This document shows, piece after piece, positions 22,500-29,942 of a stretch of 43,570 bases of DNA. The position numbers and the translations under genes were made by a program. The DNA lies in the NCBI GenBank assembly GCA_964592725.1, contig CAZQFQ010000004.1, positions 1 to 43,570 of the forward strand, in the 5' to 3' direction. A model generated the notes under the pieces. The model was not told the origin of the DNA. It searched no databases and worked only from the letters and a program-made list of their open reading frames with translations. The stretch is from PALSA-1336 sp964592725 (GTDB lineage Bacteria; Patescibacteriota; Doudnabacteria; UBA920). Within the stretch, counting starts at the first letter, position 1, and each line of letters opens with the position of its first letter.

Positions 22500-23049
22500 A
22501 TTTTTCCCGTAAAATTAATTTTACCCTTTTTAAAGCTCGGTATTGAATCAGCCTTATGGAAAGGTTGCTCTTGTTCAAAATTTTTGCCGTTTCAGTTAAG
22601 GACATGTCCTGTAAAAATCTTAATTCCAAAACCTGTTTATAAACAACCGGCAATTGCGTAAAAGCCTCTTGCGCGGTTTCCAAATCGGATTTGATAGTGA
22701 TTTCCTTTTCCGGGGTATTAAAATCAGGCGTATCAAAATCCTCATCTATCCCCACAATTTCCGGCGCGCGGTAGATTTTCCGGAAGTGGTCGTTTACGGT
22801 ATTGCTCGCCACTTTGTAAAGCCAGGCGTTAAAATTTAAGTTTTCCGGATTCAGGGAATTTAAGCCGCGGTAGGCCTTGACAAAAACTTCCTGCAAGATG
22901 TCCTCCGCCTCCTCGCGATTTTGAATTTTTAACCGGACATATTTAAAAATGCGCTGGGCGAAATTGTCATACAGCTGGCCAAAAGCTTTGGAATCGCCCT
23001 GCCGCGCTTTGCTTACCAGCTGGTTTATTTCCAAACCCGACTTTTGCAT
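22474..23049 (-). CDS. ECF-type RNA polymerase sigma factor (copy 2)
   Basis: The 191-residue protein has region 2 (LYDNFAQRIFKYVRLKIQNREEAEDILQEVFVKAYRG, FNAWLYKVASNTVNDHFRK) and region 4 (LPVVYKQVLELRFLQDMSLTETAKILNKSNLSIRLIQYRALKRV). It is a paralogue of the 17652-18194 factor; the region 4 recognition helices differ (NTTSMAVRIMQYR against NKSNLSIRLIQYR), so promoter sets may differ in part. Together with the DUF5667 gene it forms a two-gene unit. The large secreted protein is divergently encoded 560 bases away and is a natural target candidate. Confidence 0.94.
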   Translation of the reverse strand: MQKSGLEINQLVSKARQGDSKAFGQLYDNFAQRIFKYVRLKIQNREEAEDILQEVFVKAYRGLNSLNPENLNFNAWLYKVASNTVNDHFRKIYRAPEIVGIDEDFDTPDFNTPEKEITIKSDLETAQEAFTQLPVVYKQVLELRFLQDMSLTETAKILNKSNLSIRLIQYRALKRVKLILREKYGSEYGKI

Positions 23050-23298
23050 AGGCTCGCAATTTATATATCGTAAACGCCTTCGGGTTGTAGTTCCTTAGGC
23101 CTGGTATAAATTCTATCATTTTAGTCGCCGTGGGTTAAGCCAAAGATTAAAGGATTAACCGGCATGTTAGCAAAATTCTTAATTATAAGGCCTAAATTAA
23201 AATTTTTGCCTGTTTTAAAACCGGCCCTGCGTTAGCTATATCGTAATAAGATCCGGAAATGTATCACATACTTTAAACTCACGGATTTTTTAAACTGA

Positions 23299-23476
23299 TA
23301 GGACTTACGCGCTTGGCCGAGTACGAGGCATTTTCCGAGGATTTTGTGAGGCGTAAGTATATATCTACGCCGAATAAAACCGCAGGAAAATAACGACGTA
23401 ATCGGCCAAGCCCTTGTGGTTTGAGGCAACAAGACATAGATTTTAAATCATCTTTGCCTCAAACGCGTAAGTCCTA
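23299..23476. mobile_element. MITE-like element with 11-bp terminal inverted repeats
   Basis: Ends GGACTTACGCG (23301-23311) and CGCGTAAGTCC (23464-23474) are perfect inverted repeats flanked by TA on both sides, as in TA-target insertion. Inside are nested hairpins: CTTGGCCGA...TCGGCCAAG (23312-23410) and TTTGAGGCAA...TTGCCTCAAA (23420-23463). There is no open frame of useful length. Termini of the GGACTTACGC type resemble insertion-sequence ends, so a non-autonomous element is likely. Confidence 0.65.
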
Positions 23477-23550
23477 GTCCTGATTGAAACAAAATGGAAT
23501 GGCCCGCGATACACCGGTTGTCTAGACCCTAAAACAATCGCGCTTCAATT

Positions 23551-23556
23551 TATAAT
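23551..23556 (+). promoter_or_regulatory. Possible -10 box of the secreted-protein gene
   Basis: TATAAT, 50 bases before the ATG at 23607. No convincing -35. CCAGGAGAA lies just before the start codon. Confidence 0.35.
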
Positions 23557-23606
23557 TAACTCTAATAATTAACCCGATCCAAAAAAATAACCAGGAGAAT
23601 AAAAAT

Positions 23607-25388
23607 ATGAAAAAGAAAATTTATACCTTGGCCGCGAGCCTGGCTATGACGGCGCTCATATTTGCCGGTTTCATACCCGGCGCGCAGGCGGCCGTCAGCG
23701 TTACGGCCCAACCAATCTCTTTAGTCAGTTCCCCGATAACTTTGTCGGCAAGCAGTGCCCAAACCGGATTGTTTAGTTTCAGCCTAAGCGCCAGCGCGGG
23801 AGAAACGCTTTCCGGCGTGTCCATCCAAGTTAACGCCGCCAACGCAAGCACTACGGTTAGCGGCAGTCACATTGCGTCCGTTAACCTCTACCAGGATAAC
23901 GGCAATAATTCTTTTAACCCGGCTACGGACGTTTTAGTAGGCAGTCAATCGTCAGTTAACATCGGCAGTCCGACAATAATTACGCCGACCGCCAGCACCT
24001 CGGTCGGCGGAGAATTTTATGTCAGCCTGGCGACTTCGGCCAACTGGTCGTCTGGCTCCCCTGCCGACAGCATTACAGTAACTTTGCCGGGCAACGCAAT
24101 TTTAACCTCGGCTAATTCCCCGTCTACTAACGCGGTAACCACAGCCGCCATTTCGGCTCCGGTAAGCTCAATCAACGTTACCGTGGTTAAATATCTTAAC
24201 GGTGTGCCGGCTACGGCAAATTCGGCCAACAATTACAGCTTTTCCATGAACATATCCCAAGACGGCAGTGACGGAAATTTTAGTTTAGGCCCGACCGGCA
24301 CAAACACGGCCAATCCTTACCAGATTGTTACCGCATTGCCGTCCGGCGGCAACAGCTACAGCGGCTATGAAAATATTTTTGGTTCAGTCGGCTCCTCCTG
24401 CTCAAGCGGCCTGCCTTACGCTTTAACCGGCTACACTTACAGCGCAACGAGCTTGGCCGATGCCGCAAGCCTGGCACCGACCCTGACCGCTCCGAGTTTT
24501 AGCAACCTTACATCCAATGAATACGTGATAGTCTGGAACAGCACCTGCGGAGGATCAACCCCCGTAACAACTCCGACTTCTTCTTCGGTCTCCATCGCCA
24601 CCCAACTGTCATCTTCGTCAGTCGCCACGGGCACGCCGGTTTATGATGCCGCGGTCCTTTCTAATGCGACGGCTTCGGCCTCCGGTACCGTGACTTATAA
24701 TGTCTATAATAATAGCGCCTACAGAAACCGCTACCAAAATATTTGTTCGGGTACGCCGGTTTTTACCAGCACACAAACCGTTACTGACGGAGTAGTGCCG
24801 GTATCCGGAAGCTTTACCCCCGCGGCGGCGGGAACTTACAACTGGCAGGCGGTTTATTCCGGCGACGCCAACAACAACGGCGCCGCCAGCGCCTGCGGCA
24901 GTGAAGTGTTAACGGTTAGCTCAACCCAATCCACAGGAACATCAGGAACATCGGTTTGTTCCGACGGCCTGATTAACGGACGGATTTACGATTTAGCCGG
25001 CAGTGATAATTACTACACAGCGGAAAATTGCGCCCTTCAAACATTATTTAACGGCAAAATTAATTTCCACGGCCGCAAAAATCAGTTTAAAGGAATAATT
25101 ACTAAAAAATCCGTCAAAGGATTGGTCAAACCGCCGACGCCTCCGACTCCGCCAACGCCGCCCGGCCCGCAAAATCGGGATCAAAACAAAGGTCCAAATA
25201 AACCCGTAAAAGGACCCGGCAATCCGCCCACGCCGCCAACTCCTCAAGATAATAATGCCAATTGGAATAGGGGCGGCAACCAAGGTTCAAACCAAAACAC
25301 TAACAATATGAATACTAGCGCGAATTCTCATAGCGGCTTTAGTTTTGGAAAAATTGATTTTGGAAAACTGCCGCACTTTAGTTTTTAG
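23607..25388 (+). CDS. Large secreted Ig-like, proline-rich protein
   Basis: A 593-residue protein. The signal peptide is MKKKIYTLAASLAMTALIFAGF with cleavage likely after AQA (about residue 28). The mature part is Ser/Thr/Ala/Asn-rich beta sandwich-like sequence (30-320). A bacterial Ig-like repeat follows at about 325-440 (SIATQLSSSSVATGTPVYDAA to YSGDANNNGAA), then a Pro repeat tract (PPTPPTPPTPPG) and a Gly/Asn/Gln tail. No LPXTG or membrane anchor is visible at the C-terminus. CCAGGAG precedes the ATG and a good terminator follows. It looks like an exported surface or matrix protein; its position next to sigma/DUF5667 and c-di-GMP genes suggests regulated envelope display, which is inference. 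Confidence 0.85.
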   Translation: MKKKIYTLAASLAMTALIFAGFIPGAQAAVSVTAQPISLVSSPITLSASSAQTGLFSFSLSASAGETLSGVSIQVNAANASTTVSGSHIASVNLYQDNGNNSFNPATDVLVGSQSSVNIGSPTIITPTASTSVGGEFYVSLATSANWSSGSPADSITVTLPGNAILTSANSPSTNAVTTAAISAPVSSINVTVVKYLNGVPATANSANNYSFSMNISQDGSDGNFSLGPTGTNTANPYQIVTALPSGGNSYSGYENIFGSVGSSCSSGLPYALTGYTYSATSLADAASLAPTLTAPSFSNLTSNEYVIVWNSTCGGSTPVTTPTSSSVSIATQLSSSSVATGTPVYDAAVLSNATASASGTVTYNVYNNSAYRNRYQNICSGTPVFTSTQTVTDGVVPVSGSFTPAAAGTYNWQAVYSGDANNNGAASACGSEVLTVSSTQSTGTSGTSVCSDGLINGRIYDLAGSDNYYTAENCALQTLFNGKINFHGRKNQFKGIITKKSVKGLVKPPTPPTPPTPPGPQNRDQNKGPNKPVKGPGNPPTPPTPQDNNANWNRGGNQGSNQNTNNMNTSANSHSGFSFGKIDFGKLPHFSF

Positions 25389-25411
25389 TACGGCTTAAAA
25401 TTTAGTCTAAA

Positions 25412-25453
25412 CTAAAAAATCCTCTCTGTTTTAGGGCAGAGCGGGATTTTTTA
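25412..25453 (+). terminator. Terminator of the secreted-protein gene
   Basis: CTAAAAAATCC-CTCTG pairs with CAGAG-GGATTTTTTAG; it can act in both directions. Confidence 0.88.
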
Positions 25454-25580
25454 GCTTTGGCAAAAGGGGTTTTTCTGCGACACAAAATTTAATTTTAAAC
25501 GTTTATTATTAATGTGGAGTTAATTGGAAAAATAATCAATAAATAAAGGTCAAAAAAATAATTACGAAAGGGATAAATAT

Positions 25581-25769
25581 ATGTCCTGGTCAGAATGGGT
25601 AAACGGAATTTTAGGGTTGTGGGTTATGCTGGCATCCTATATGTACATTCCTTCGGGCGGAAGCAGGGTGCTAATGCTGGTTACCGGTCTCGTGATTGCG
25701 GTATTAGGCTTTTGGGGAGGGGCTACAGAGCCGCATCAGGAAGAGGGCAGCCGCCAAATGCAACGTTAA
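25581..25769 (+). CDS. Small two-TM protein, SPW-repeat-like
   Basis: A 62-residue protein with two hydrophobic helices (about 8-25 NGILGLWVMLASYMYIPS and 31-50 LMLVTGLVIAVLGFWGG) and a short hydrophilic tail. The Trp-Gly-Leu-Trp start and paired helices resemble one SPW-type unit, but the match is by eye only. GAAAGGGATAAAT precedes the ATG. Two hairpins follow. Confidence 0.72.
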   Translation: MSWSEWVNGILGLWVMLASYMYIPSGGSRVLMLVTGLVIAVLGFWGGATEPHQEEGSRQMQR

Positions 25770-25790
25770 GGAAATGAGCCGAGCTGCCAA

Positions 25791-25822
25791 AATACCGCCC
25801 CGTCAACAGACGGGGCGGTATT
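25791..25822 (+). terminator. GC-rich 14-bp hairpin
   Basis: AATACCGCCCCGTC pairs with GACGGGGCGGTATT, loop AACA. The following T-run is weak (AATAAGC), so termination may rely on the next hairpin. Confidence 0.7.
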
Positions 25823-25835
25823 AATAAGCTGTGTA

Positions 25836-25865
25836 AAAACGCGGATGTGAATCCGCGCTTTTTAG
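25836..25865. terminator. Second terminator hairpin
   Basis: AAAAACGCGGAT, GTGA loop, ATCCGCGCTTTTT. It is T-rich on both strands. Confidence 0.8.
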
Positions 25866-26015
25866 GATCTTCTTAATTTTTTGCCAAAATCTGACAAAAA
25901 TGTTAAAATCACAAAAGAATAAAGGTTAAATAATTTAATCTTCAAGTAATTGTGTTTGTTAATTGTCAATTGTTAAAAGTTAATTGTTTATTTGACTAAG
26001 GTTCCGTAGCCCAAC

Positions 26016-26065
26016 TCCGACGCTCACCTTTGGCGAAGTCGGAGCCCCGACCTGAAAGCGTCGGG
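26016..26065. repeat. Palindromic repeats before tRNA-Arg(TCT)
   Basis: TCCGACGCTC...GAAGTCGGA (26016-26043) and CCCGACCTGAAAGCGTCGGG (26046-26065). They are typical dispersed intergenic repeat units. The rest of the 25866-26091 gap is AT-rich with AATTGTTAAAAGTTAATTG-like units and no gene. Confidence 0.65.
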
Positions 26066-26091
26066 ATGGATGCCCGCCCTCCACTTCTTCC

Positions 26092-26166
26092 GGCCTCGTA
26101 GCTCAATGGATAGAGCAGCGCTCTTCTAAGGCGCTGATGTTGGTTCGATTCCAACCGAGGTCACCA
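26092..26166 (+). tRNA. tRNA-Arg (anticodon TCT)
   Basis: A 75-base cloverleaf: acceptor GGCCTCG/CGAGGTC, D stem GCTC/GAGC, anticodon stem GCGCT/GGCGC with loop CTTCTAA, T arm GTTGG-TTCGATT-CCAAC, discriminator A and encoded CCA. It reads AGA (and AGG by wobble). Confidence 0.94.
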
Positions 26167-26236
26167 GACCAATCAGGCGCGCGGGGAGCGTTGTTTTTTA
26201 GATTAATCCCTAAAGCGGATCTGATGCCATATAAGT

Positions 26237-26294
26237 ACACATAATCCGTATTATCAGTATCATTAGTATTCAAATCCGTATATCCGTATCATAT
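26237..26294. repeat. CCGTAT-rich intergenic repeat
   Basis: Units of ATCCGTAT/AGTATCATTAGTAT just before the pseudouridine synthase. It is related to the longer array at 37519-37600. Confidence 0.6.
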
Positions 26295-26298
26295 TTTT

Positions 26299-26985
26299 AT
26301 GAAAGAACGCGTGCAAAAATTTCTTAGCTCGGCCGGCGCGGCCAGCAGAAGGCAGGCCGAGGAGTTTATAAAATCCGGCCAGGTTTTTATTAATGGGCGC
26401 AAGGCAAAACTGGGAGATAAAGTTGACCCCACGATTGACATTGTAAAAGTCTACGGCAAAATTATTAAACCGGCGGATGAAAAAATCTATATTGCCCTAA
26501 ACAAACCCAAAGGCGTAGTGGTCAGTAAAAGCGACCCCAAACACCGCAAAACGGTTTTTGATTTGTTGCCGGAAGATTTGCGTTCCAAAGTCTGGAATGT
26601 TGGCCGGCTGGATTACGACACCGAAGGGCTTTTGATTTTAACAAATGACGGCGATTTGACCCAAGCCCTGGCGCATCCGAGTTTTGAACATGATAAAGAA
26701 TACGAGGTCACAACCCAGGAAGTTCCCGAAGAAAGCCAGCTCGATAAACTGCGTACCGGCGTGGAAATAGCCACGGGCACTACTTATCCGGCTCAAGCAA
26801 AAATGCGCGGCGGCAAAGTCCGCGTGATTATTCATGAGGGCAAAAAACGCCAAATAAGAAGAATGTTTGACGCCGTCGGCCTGACCGTAAAAAATTTAAA
26901 ACGCATCCGCGTCAACAAACTCCCCCTCCCCCTAGGTTTGCCAGTTGGCCAATACAAGCTCGTAAAAAAAGAAGACATCCTCTAA
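26299..26985 (+). CDS. RsuA/RluB-family rRNA pseudouridine synthase
   Basis: Converts a specific uridine in rRNA to pseudouridine. The 228-residue protein has an N-terminal S4 RNA-binding domain (RVQKFLSSAGAASRRQAEEFIKSG) and the catalytic domain with VGRLDYDTEGLLILTNDG (catalytic Asp in RLDYDTEG) and RVIIHEGKKRQIRRM. The layout favours RluB (23S rRNA, near position 2605) over RsuA, but this is not certain. CCGTATATCCGTATC repeats sit immediately upstream and no Shine-Dalgarno sequence is evident. A terminator follows within ten bases of the stop. Confidence 0.94.
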   Translation: MKERVQKFLSSAGAASRRQAEEFIKSGQVFINGRKAKLGDKVDPTIDIVKVYGKIIKPADEKIYIALNKPKGVVVSKSDPKHRKTVFDLLPEDLRSKVWNVGRLDYDTEGLLILTNDGDLTQALAHPSFEHDKEYEVTTQEVPEESQLDKLRTGVEIATGTTYPAQAKMRGGKVRVIIHEGKKRQIRRMFDAVGLTVKNLKRIRVNKLPLPLGLPVGQYKLVKKEDIL

Positions 26986-27035
26986 AAAAACAGCCCCACG
27001 ATTATAATTCGAATATAATCCGAAGCTGTTTTTTT
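26984..27035 (+). terminator. Terminator of the pseudouridine synthase gene
   Basis: AAAAAAACAGC pairs with GCTGTTTTTTT; the loop contains the AT-rich palindrome ATTATAATTCGAATATAAT. Confidence 0.88.
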
Positions 27036-27051
27036 ATTATGGAAAAACCCC

Positions 27052-27089
27052 TTGTTGATAAAACTCGTGGCCACGAGTTTTATCAACAA
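27052..27089. repeat. 38-bp perfect loopless palindrome (P1)
   Basis: TTGTTGATAAAACTCGTGG followed directly by its exact reverse complement. The centre is TGGCCA at 27070/27071. Confidence 0.92.
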
Positions 27090-27107
27090 ACCCCCAACCC
27101 TACCACC

Positions 27108-27145
27108 CATGTGCTTATTCGTGCGAATTAGCACATGATTTTTTT
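27108..27145. terminator. Near-perfect hairpin followed by T-run
   Basis: CATGTGCTTATTCG and CGAATTAGCACATG pair with one mismatch around a TG centre, followed by ATTTTTTT. It could be a terminator or a further member of the palindrome group. Confidence 0.6.
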
Positions 27146-27166
27146 AAATAAACTATCTAACCTAAC

Positions 27167-27204
27167 TTATTGCTAATTTTGACGGCCGTCAAAATTAGCA
27201 ATAA
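27167..27204. repeat. 38-bp perfect loopless palindrome (P2)
   Basis: TTATTGCTAATTTTGACGG followed directly by its exact reverse complement. The centre is CGGCCG at 27185/27186. Same length and centre type as P1, different arm sequence. Confidence 0.92.
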
Positions 27205-27228
27205 TGGATTGGGACTAAATGAGAATAA

Positions 27229-27269
27229 AGAAAACCGCAGGTCCGTACCAAGAGTGGCACGACCTGCGG
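27229..27269 (-). terminator. Terminator of the deaminase-like gene
   Basis: On the minus strand CCGCAGGTC-GT-CC pairs with GG-AC-GACCTGCGG, followed by TTTTCTTTATTC. Confidence 0.82.
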
Positions 27270-27317
27270 CGATGTGTGCGGGACAACGACGGCCCCAAGG
27301 GAGCGAGCGCGAAACTG

Positions 27318-27854
27318 CTAGATGTTGGCTTTCTTATTCCGGTACTTAGTCGGGTACGGAAACAATAGGAACCGGCGAACCGGAAACTTAATCCATTCCC
27401 TCTTATACTTCACGACGACAGTCGCATTGGGGATGGAGAAACGCCTGAGGATCTCGATGCACTTTGAGCACGGAACCTGCAACGTGCGGAGAGTATACCC
27501 CGGCTTGAAGTGGACGACAACCACCTTGACCACGATGTCGTCGTTGTCCACCGCCTCTGCCACGGCTGAGGGTTCCGAACATTGGTTGAACTCCCGCCCG
27601 CGCGAGCAGTTCAGTTGCGGTTTGCCGTAAAAGTCCTTGCGACCTTTAACCACGCAGTACGTGTGGCTACGACGATTTTTGCACTTCAGTTTGGCCTTTT
27701 CAAAGGCCATCTCGACCATCATCATGTCTTCTTTGTTGACCGGCCGCGCCAGTTTGCGGATATATGCATCCCGCAGTTCGTTTGCGGTCATCTGATCAAC
27801 GGTCTTGCTGACATGCGTCGAGGGTCGCTTCTTCATTACTGCTAGAGCTCCCAC
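27318..27854 (-). CDS. Cytidine-deaminase-like protein
   Basis: A 178-residue protein. EFNQCSEPSAVAEAV (C92, E94) and VPCSKCIEIL (C129, C132) match the zinc and catalytic motifs of the cytidine deaminase family (CAE then PCxxC). The preceding CVVKGRKDFYGKPQLNCS fits the first strands. It therefore probably binds Zn through three Cys and hydrolytically deaminates a cytosine-containing or related substrate. The 60-residue N-terminal extension and a basic C-terminus (FPVRRFLLFPYPTKYRNKK) are not typical of the nucleoside enzyme; nucleic acid or another base could be the target. The start is GTG at 27854, seven bases after AAGGAGGTA. It is a standalone unit with promoter and terminator, with non-AAA codon bias. 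Confidence 0.75.
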   Translation of the reverse strand: MGALAVMKKRPSTHVSKTVDQMTANELRDAYIRKLARPVNKEDMMMVEMAFEKAKLKCKNRRSHTYCVVKGRKDFYGKPQLNCSRGREFNQCSEPSAVAEAVDNDDIVVKVVVVHFKPGYTLRTLQVPCSKCIEILRRFSIPNATVVVKYKREWIKFPVRRFLLFPYPTKYRNKKANI

Positions 27855-27951
27855 GAACCTACCTCCTTGATTGCTGTATGTATTTGAAGTCCACTCACAT
27901 CCTAAAAGCCTATCTAAATAAGCTGCTAATATGTTCGCGGATTAGCCTTAT

Positions 27952-27980
27952 ATTAAAGCACTAATTTGGATTTCTGTCAA
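27952..27980 (-). promoter_or_regulatory. Predicted sigma70 promoter
   Basis: On the minus strand TTGACA (27980-27975), 17-base spacer, TTTAAT (27957-27952). It leaves a leader of about 90 bases before the GTG at 27854. Confidence 0.65.
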
Positions 27981-28037
27981 GCATCGTAAAATCTCAATGG
28001 CTTGGAAACATAAATTAACAGCTGATAAATCAGCTAA

Positions 28038-29858
28038 CTACATTTCCTCGCCCAGCTCCTCCCCCGCCCTCTGGCGCTGGGTTTGGAGGTTATAGATGCG
28101 GGAGTATTCGCCGCCTTTGGTTAGAAGCTGGTCGTGGGTGCCGCGCTCATGGATTTCGCCGTTGACCAGGAGGATAATTTCATCGCTGTCGATTACGGTG
28201 GCAAAGCGGTGCGCCACGGTAATGGTCGTAACACCTTTGGAAACTTCTAATATAGAGCGGCGGATTTCTTCTTCGGTGTGGCTGTCCAAAGCCGAGGTTG
28301 CTTCATCAAAAATTAAAATATCCGGGCGTTTGATAATGGAACGCGCAATGGCCACTCTTTGTTTTTCCCCGCCGCTGACCATTAGGCCGCGCTCCCCTAC
28401 TTTGGTTAACAGGCCCTGCGACAGCTTGGCCAAGAAGGGTTGCAGTGATGCGCGCTGGGCCGCGTCGGCCACCGATTCTTCCGGCGCTTCAAACGTGCCG
28501 TAGCGGATGTTGTCGGCAATACTGGAGTTAAACAAAACATTGTCCTGCAAAACCAAACCAATGCGCTTGTGCAGACTTTCTATATCATAATCCACTATTG
28601 GTTTGCCATCAAGCAAAATTTCCCCGCTCGTGGGCTCGTAAAATCTTAATAACAATTTTATAATCGTGGATTTTCCGCTCCCGGTTTGCCCGACCAGAGC
28701 CAACTTTTTTCCCGGTTCCACGACAAAAGAAATGTCTTTCAAGATTTGTCGATGCCCGGTAGGGGCGGGTTTCAAACCCGCCCCTACACCTGGCACGTCA
28801 TACCAAAATGAAACACCCTTAAATTCCACCCGCCCCAACAATTTTTCCACTTTTATCGCGTTTGGAGAATTCTTTATGGTAATTGGCTCATCAAGCACAC
28901 TTTGCAAACGGTCCACTGCGGCAATGCCCTCACCGTATTTGGAATAGATGTCTCCCAAATCATACAAAGGCTGATAAACAGCAAAAGAATAAAAATTAAA
29001 TAAGATAGCATTGGCAAAACTTAACTCGCCGCGAAAACATAAAACCGCGCCCCACCACAAAAGCACAACGCGCGCTAAATTCACGACCGTGCCCTGGGCG
29101 AACGCCAGAGACTGGTAAGAAACGGTTTTCTTTTTTAAGCGGACGTGTTGGAGAGCGTTGTCGTGGCGCAAATGCCCTTCTTCTTCCCGCTCCGACGAAA
29201 ACGCTTTGACCAATTCTATATGGCTGACCGCCTCAAACGAACTGCCGAATAAATTTTCATTAATTTTGTTGATTTCTATCTGCGTTTTTTTGATGCGTCC
29301 GGTAAAAAACCAGGTTACCAAAAAAAACAACGGAATAAACCCGAACAACGCAATGCCCATGCGCCAGGATTTCCAAAACACAATGCCAAAAACCACCACA
29401 ATGGAAAACGCGTTTTGAAAAATTTTGTCAAATAAAACCTGGAAAAGCGCGGTAATATCGTCGCGGGCTTTGCTTAGTTTACGGAAAACTTCCCCGGCTT
29501 TTTCCTGACTGTGAAAGGACATCGGCAAAGCCAATACGTGAGTGTAAGCGCGCTCCAAAACGCCGATACCAATCCGGTCGGCCACGGTGCCCACAAAATA
29601 CGACTGCAAATTTTTAAAAGTGCGCCCGCCAAAAGCCACGGCTATCCACGCCACCACAATCAAAGTCAAACTTTTAAAAAATACCGCCTGGCTGGGGAAG
29701 CTCTGCGGCGCGCCCAAATATTTGCTGACGATGGTGGCAAAAAAGAACGGCTCCAACAACGAAAGGCTCTGGCTTAAAATGACGAACACAAAAATCAAGG
29801 CAATTTTGCCTTTTTCCTTTTGCCAGTATTCGGAGAGGAATTTTATATATGGAAACAT
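28038..29858 (-). CDS. ABC transporter, MsbA/MDR-type half exporter
   Basis: A fused membrane and ATPase half-transporter that should act as a homodimer. Residues 1-300 (from ATG 29858) hold six membrane helices. The ATPase has Walker A LVGQTGSGKST, Q-loop VLQDNVLFN, signature VSGGEKQR, Walker B ILIFDEATSALD and the switch His in VAHRF; all are intact. Between the A-loop (FWYDVPG) and Walker A lies a repeat-derived insert GVGAGLKPAPTGHR (DNA 28759-28787). The frame continues eight codons upstream to 29882, but those codons sit in an AAACATTTAAGCATTTAA repeat, so I prefer 29858. The substrate (lipid, peptide or drug) is not readable. Confidence 0.93.
   Translation of the reverse strand: MFPYIKFLSEYWQKEKGKIALIFVFVILSQSLSLLEPFFFATIVSKYLGAPQSFPSQAVFFKSLTLIVVAWIAVAFGGRTFKNLQSYFVGTVADRIGIGVLERAYTHVLALPMSFHSQEKAGEVFRKLSKARDDITALFQVLFDKIFQNAFSIVVVFGIVFWKSWRMGIALFGFIPLFFLVTWFFTGRIKKTQIEINKINENLFGSSFEAVSHIELVKAFSSEREEEGHLRHDNALQHVRLKKKTVSYQSLAFAQGTVVNLARVVLLWWGAVLCFRGELSFANAILFNFYSFAVYQPLYDLGDIYSKYGEGIAAVDRLQSVLDEPITIKNSPNAIKVEKLLGRVEFKGVSFWYDVPGVGAGLKPAPTGHRQILKDISFVVEPGKKLALVGQTGSGKSTIIKLLLRFYEPTSGEILLDGKPIVDYDIESLHKRIGLVLQDNVLFNSSIADNIRYGTFEAPEESVADAAQRASLQPFLAKLSQGLLTKVGERGLMVSGGEKQRVAIARSIIKRPDILIFDEATSALDSHTEEEIRRSILEVSKGVTTITVAHRFATVIDSDEIILLVNGEIHERGTHDQLLTKGGEYSRIYNLQTQRQRAGEELGEEM
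28759..28787. repeat. 29-bp palindromic repeat inside the ABC gene
   Basis: GTAGGGGCGGGTTT-C-AAACCCGCCCCTAC, perfect arms with one central base. It is translated as GVGAGLKPAPT. Confidence 0.92.
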
Positions 29859-29939
29859 ATAAACATTTAAGCATTTAAACATACAAGCATTAAGGCCATG
29901 CTTAAATGCTTACATGATTGTATGCTTAAAAGAACATGA
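29859..29939. repeat. ATTTAAGCAT short-repeat tract
   Basis: Alternating AAACATTTAAGC, ATGCTTAAATGC and similar units form direct and inverted repeats between the ABC and MgtE_N genes. Confidence 0.7.
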
Positions 29940-29942
29940 TGG

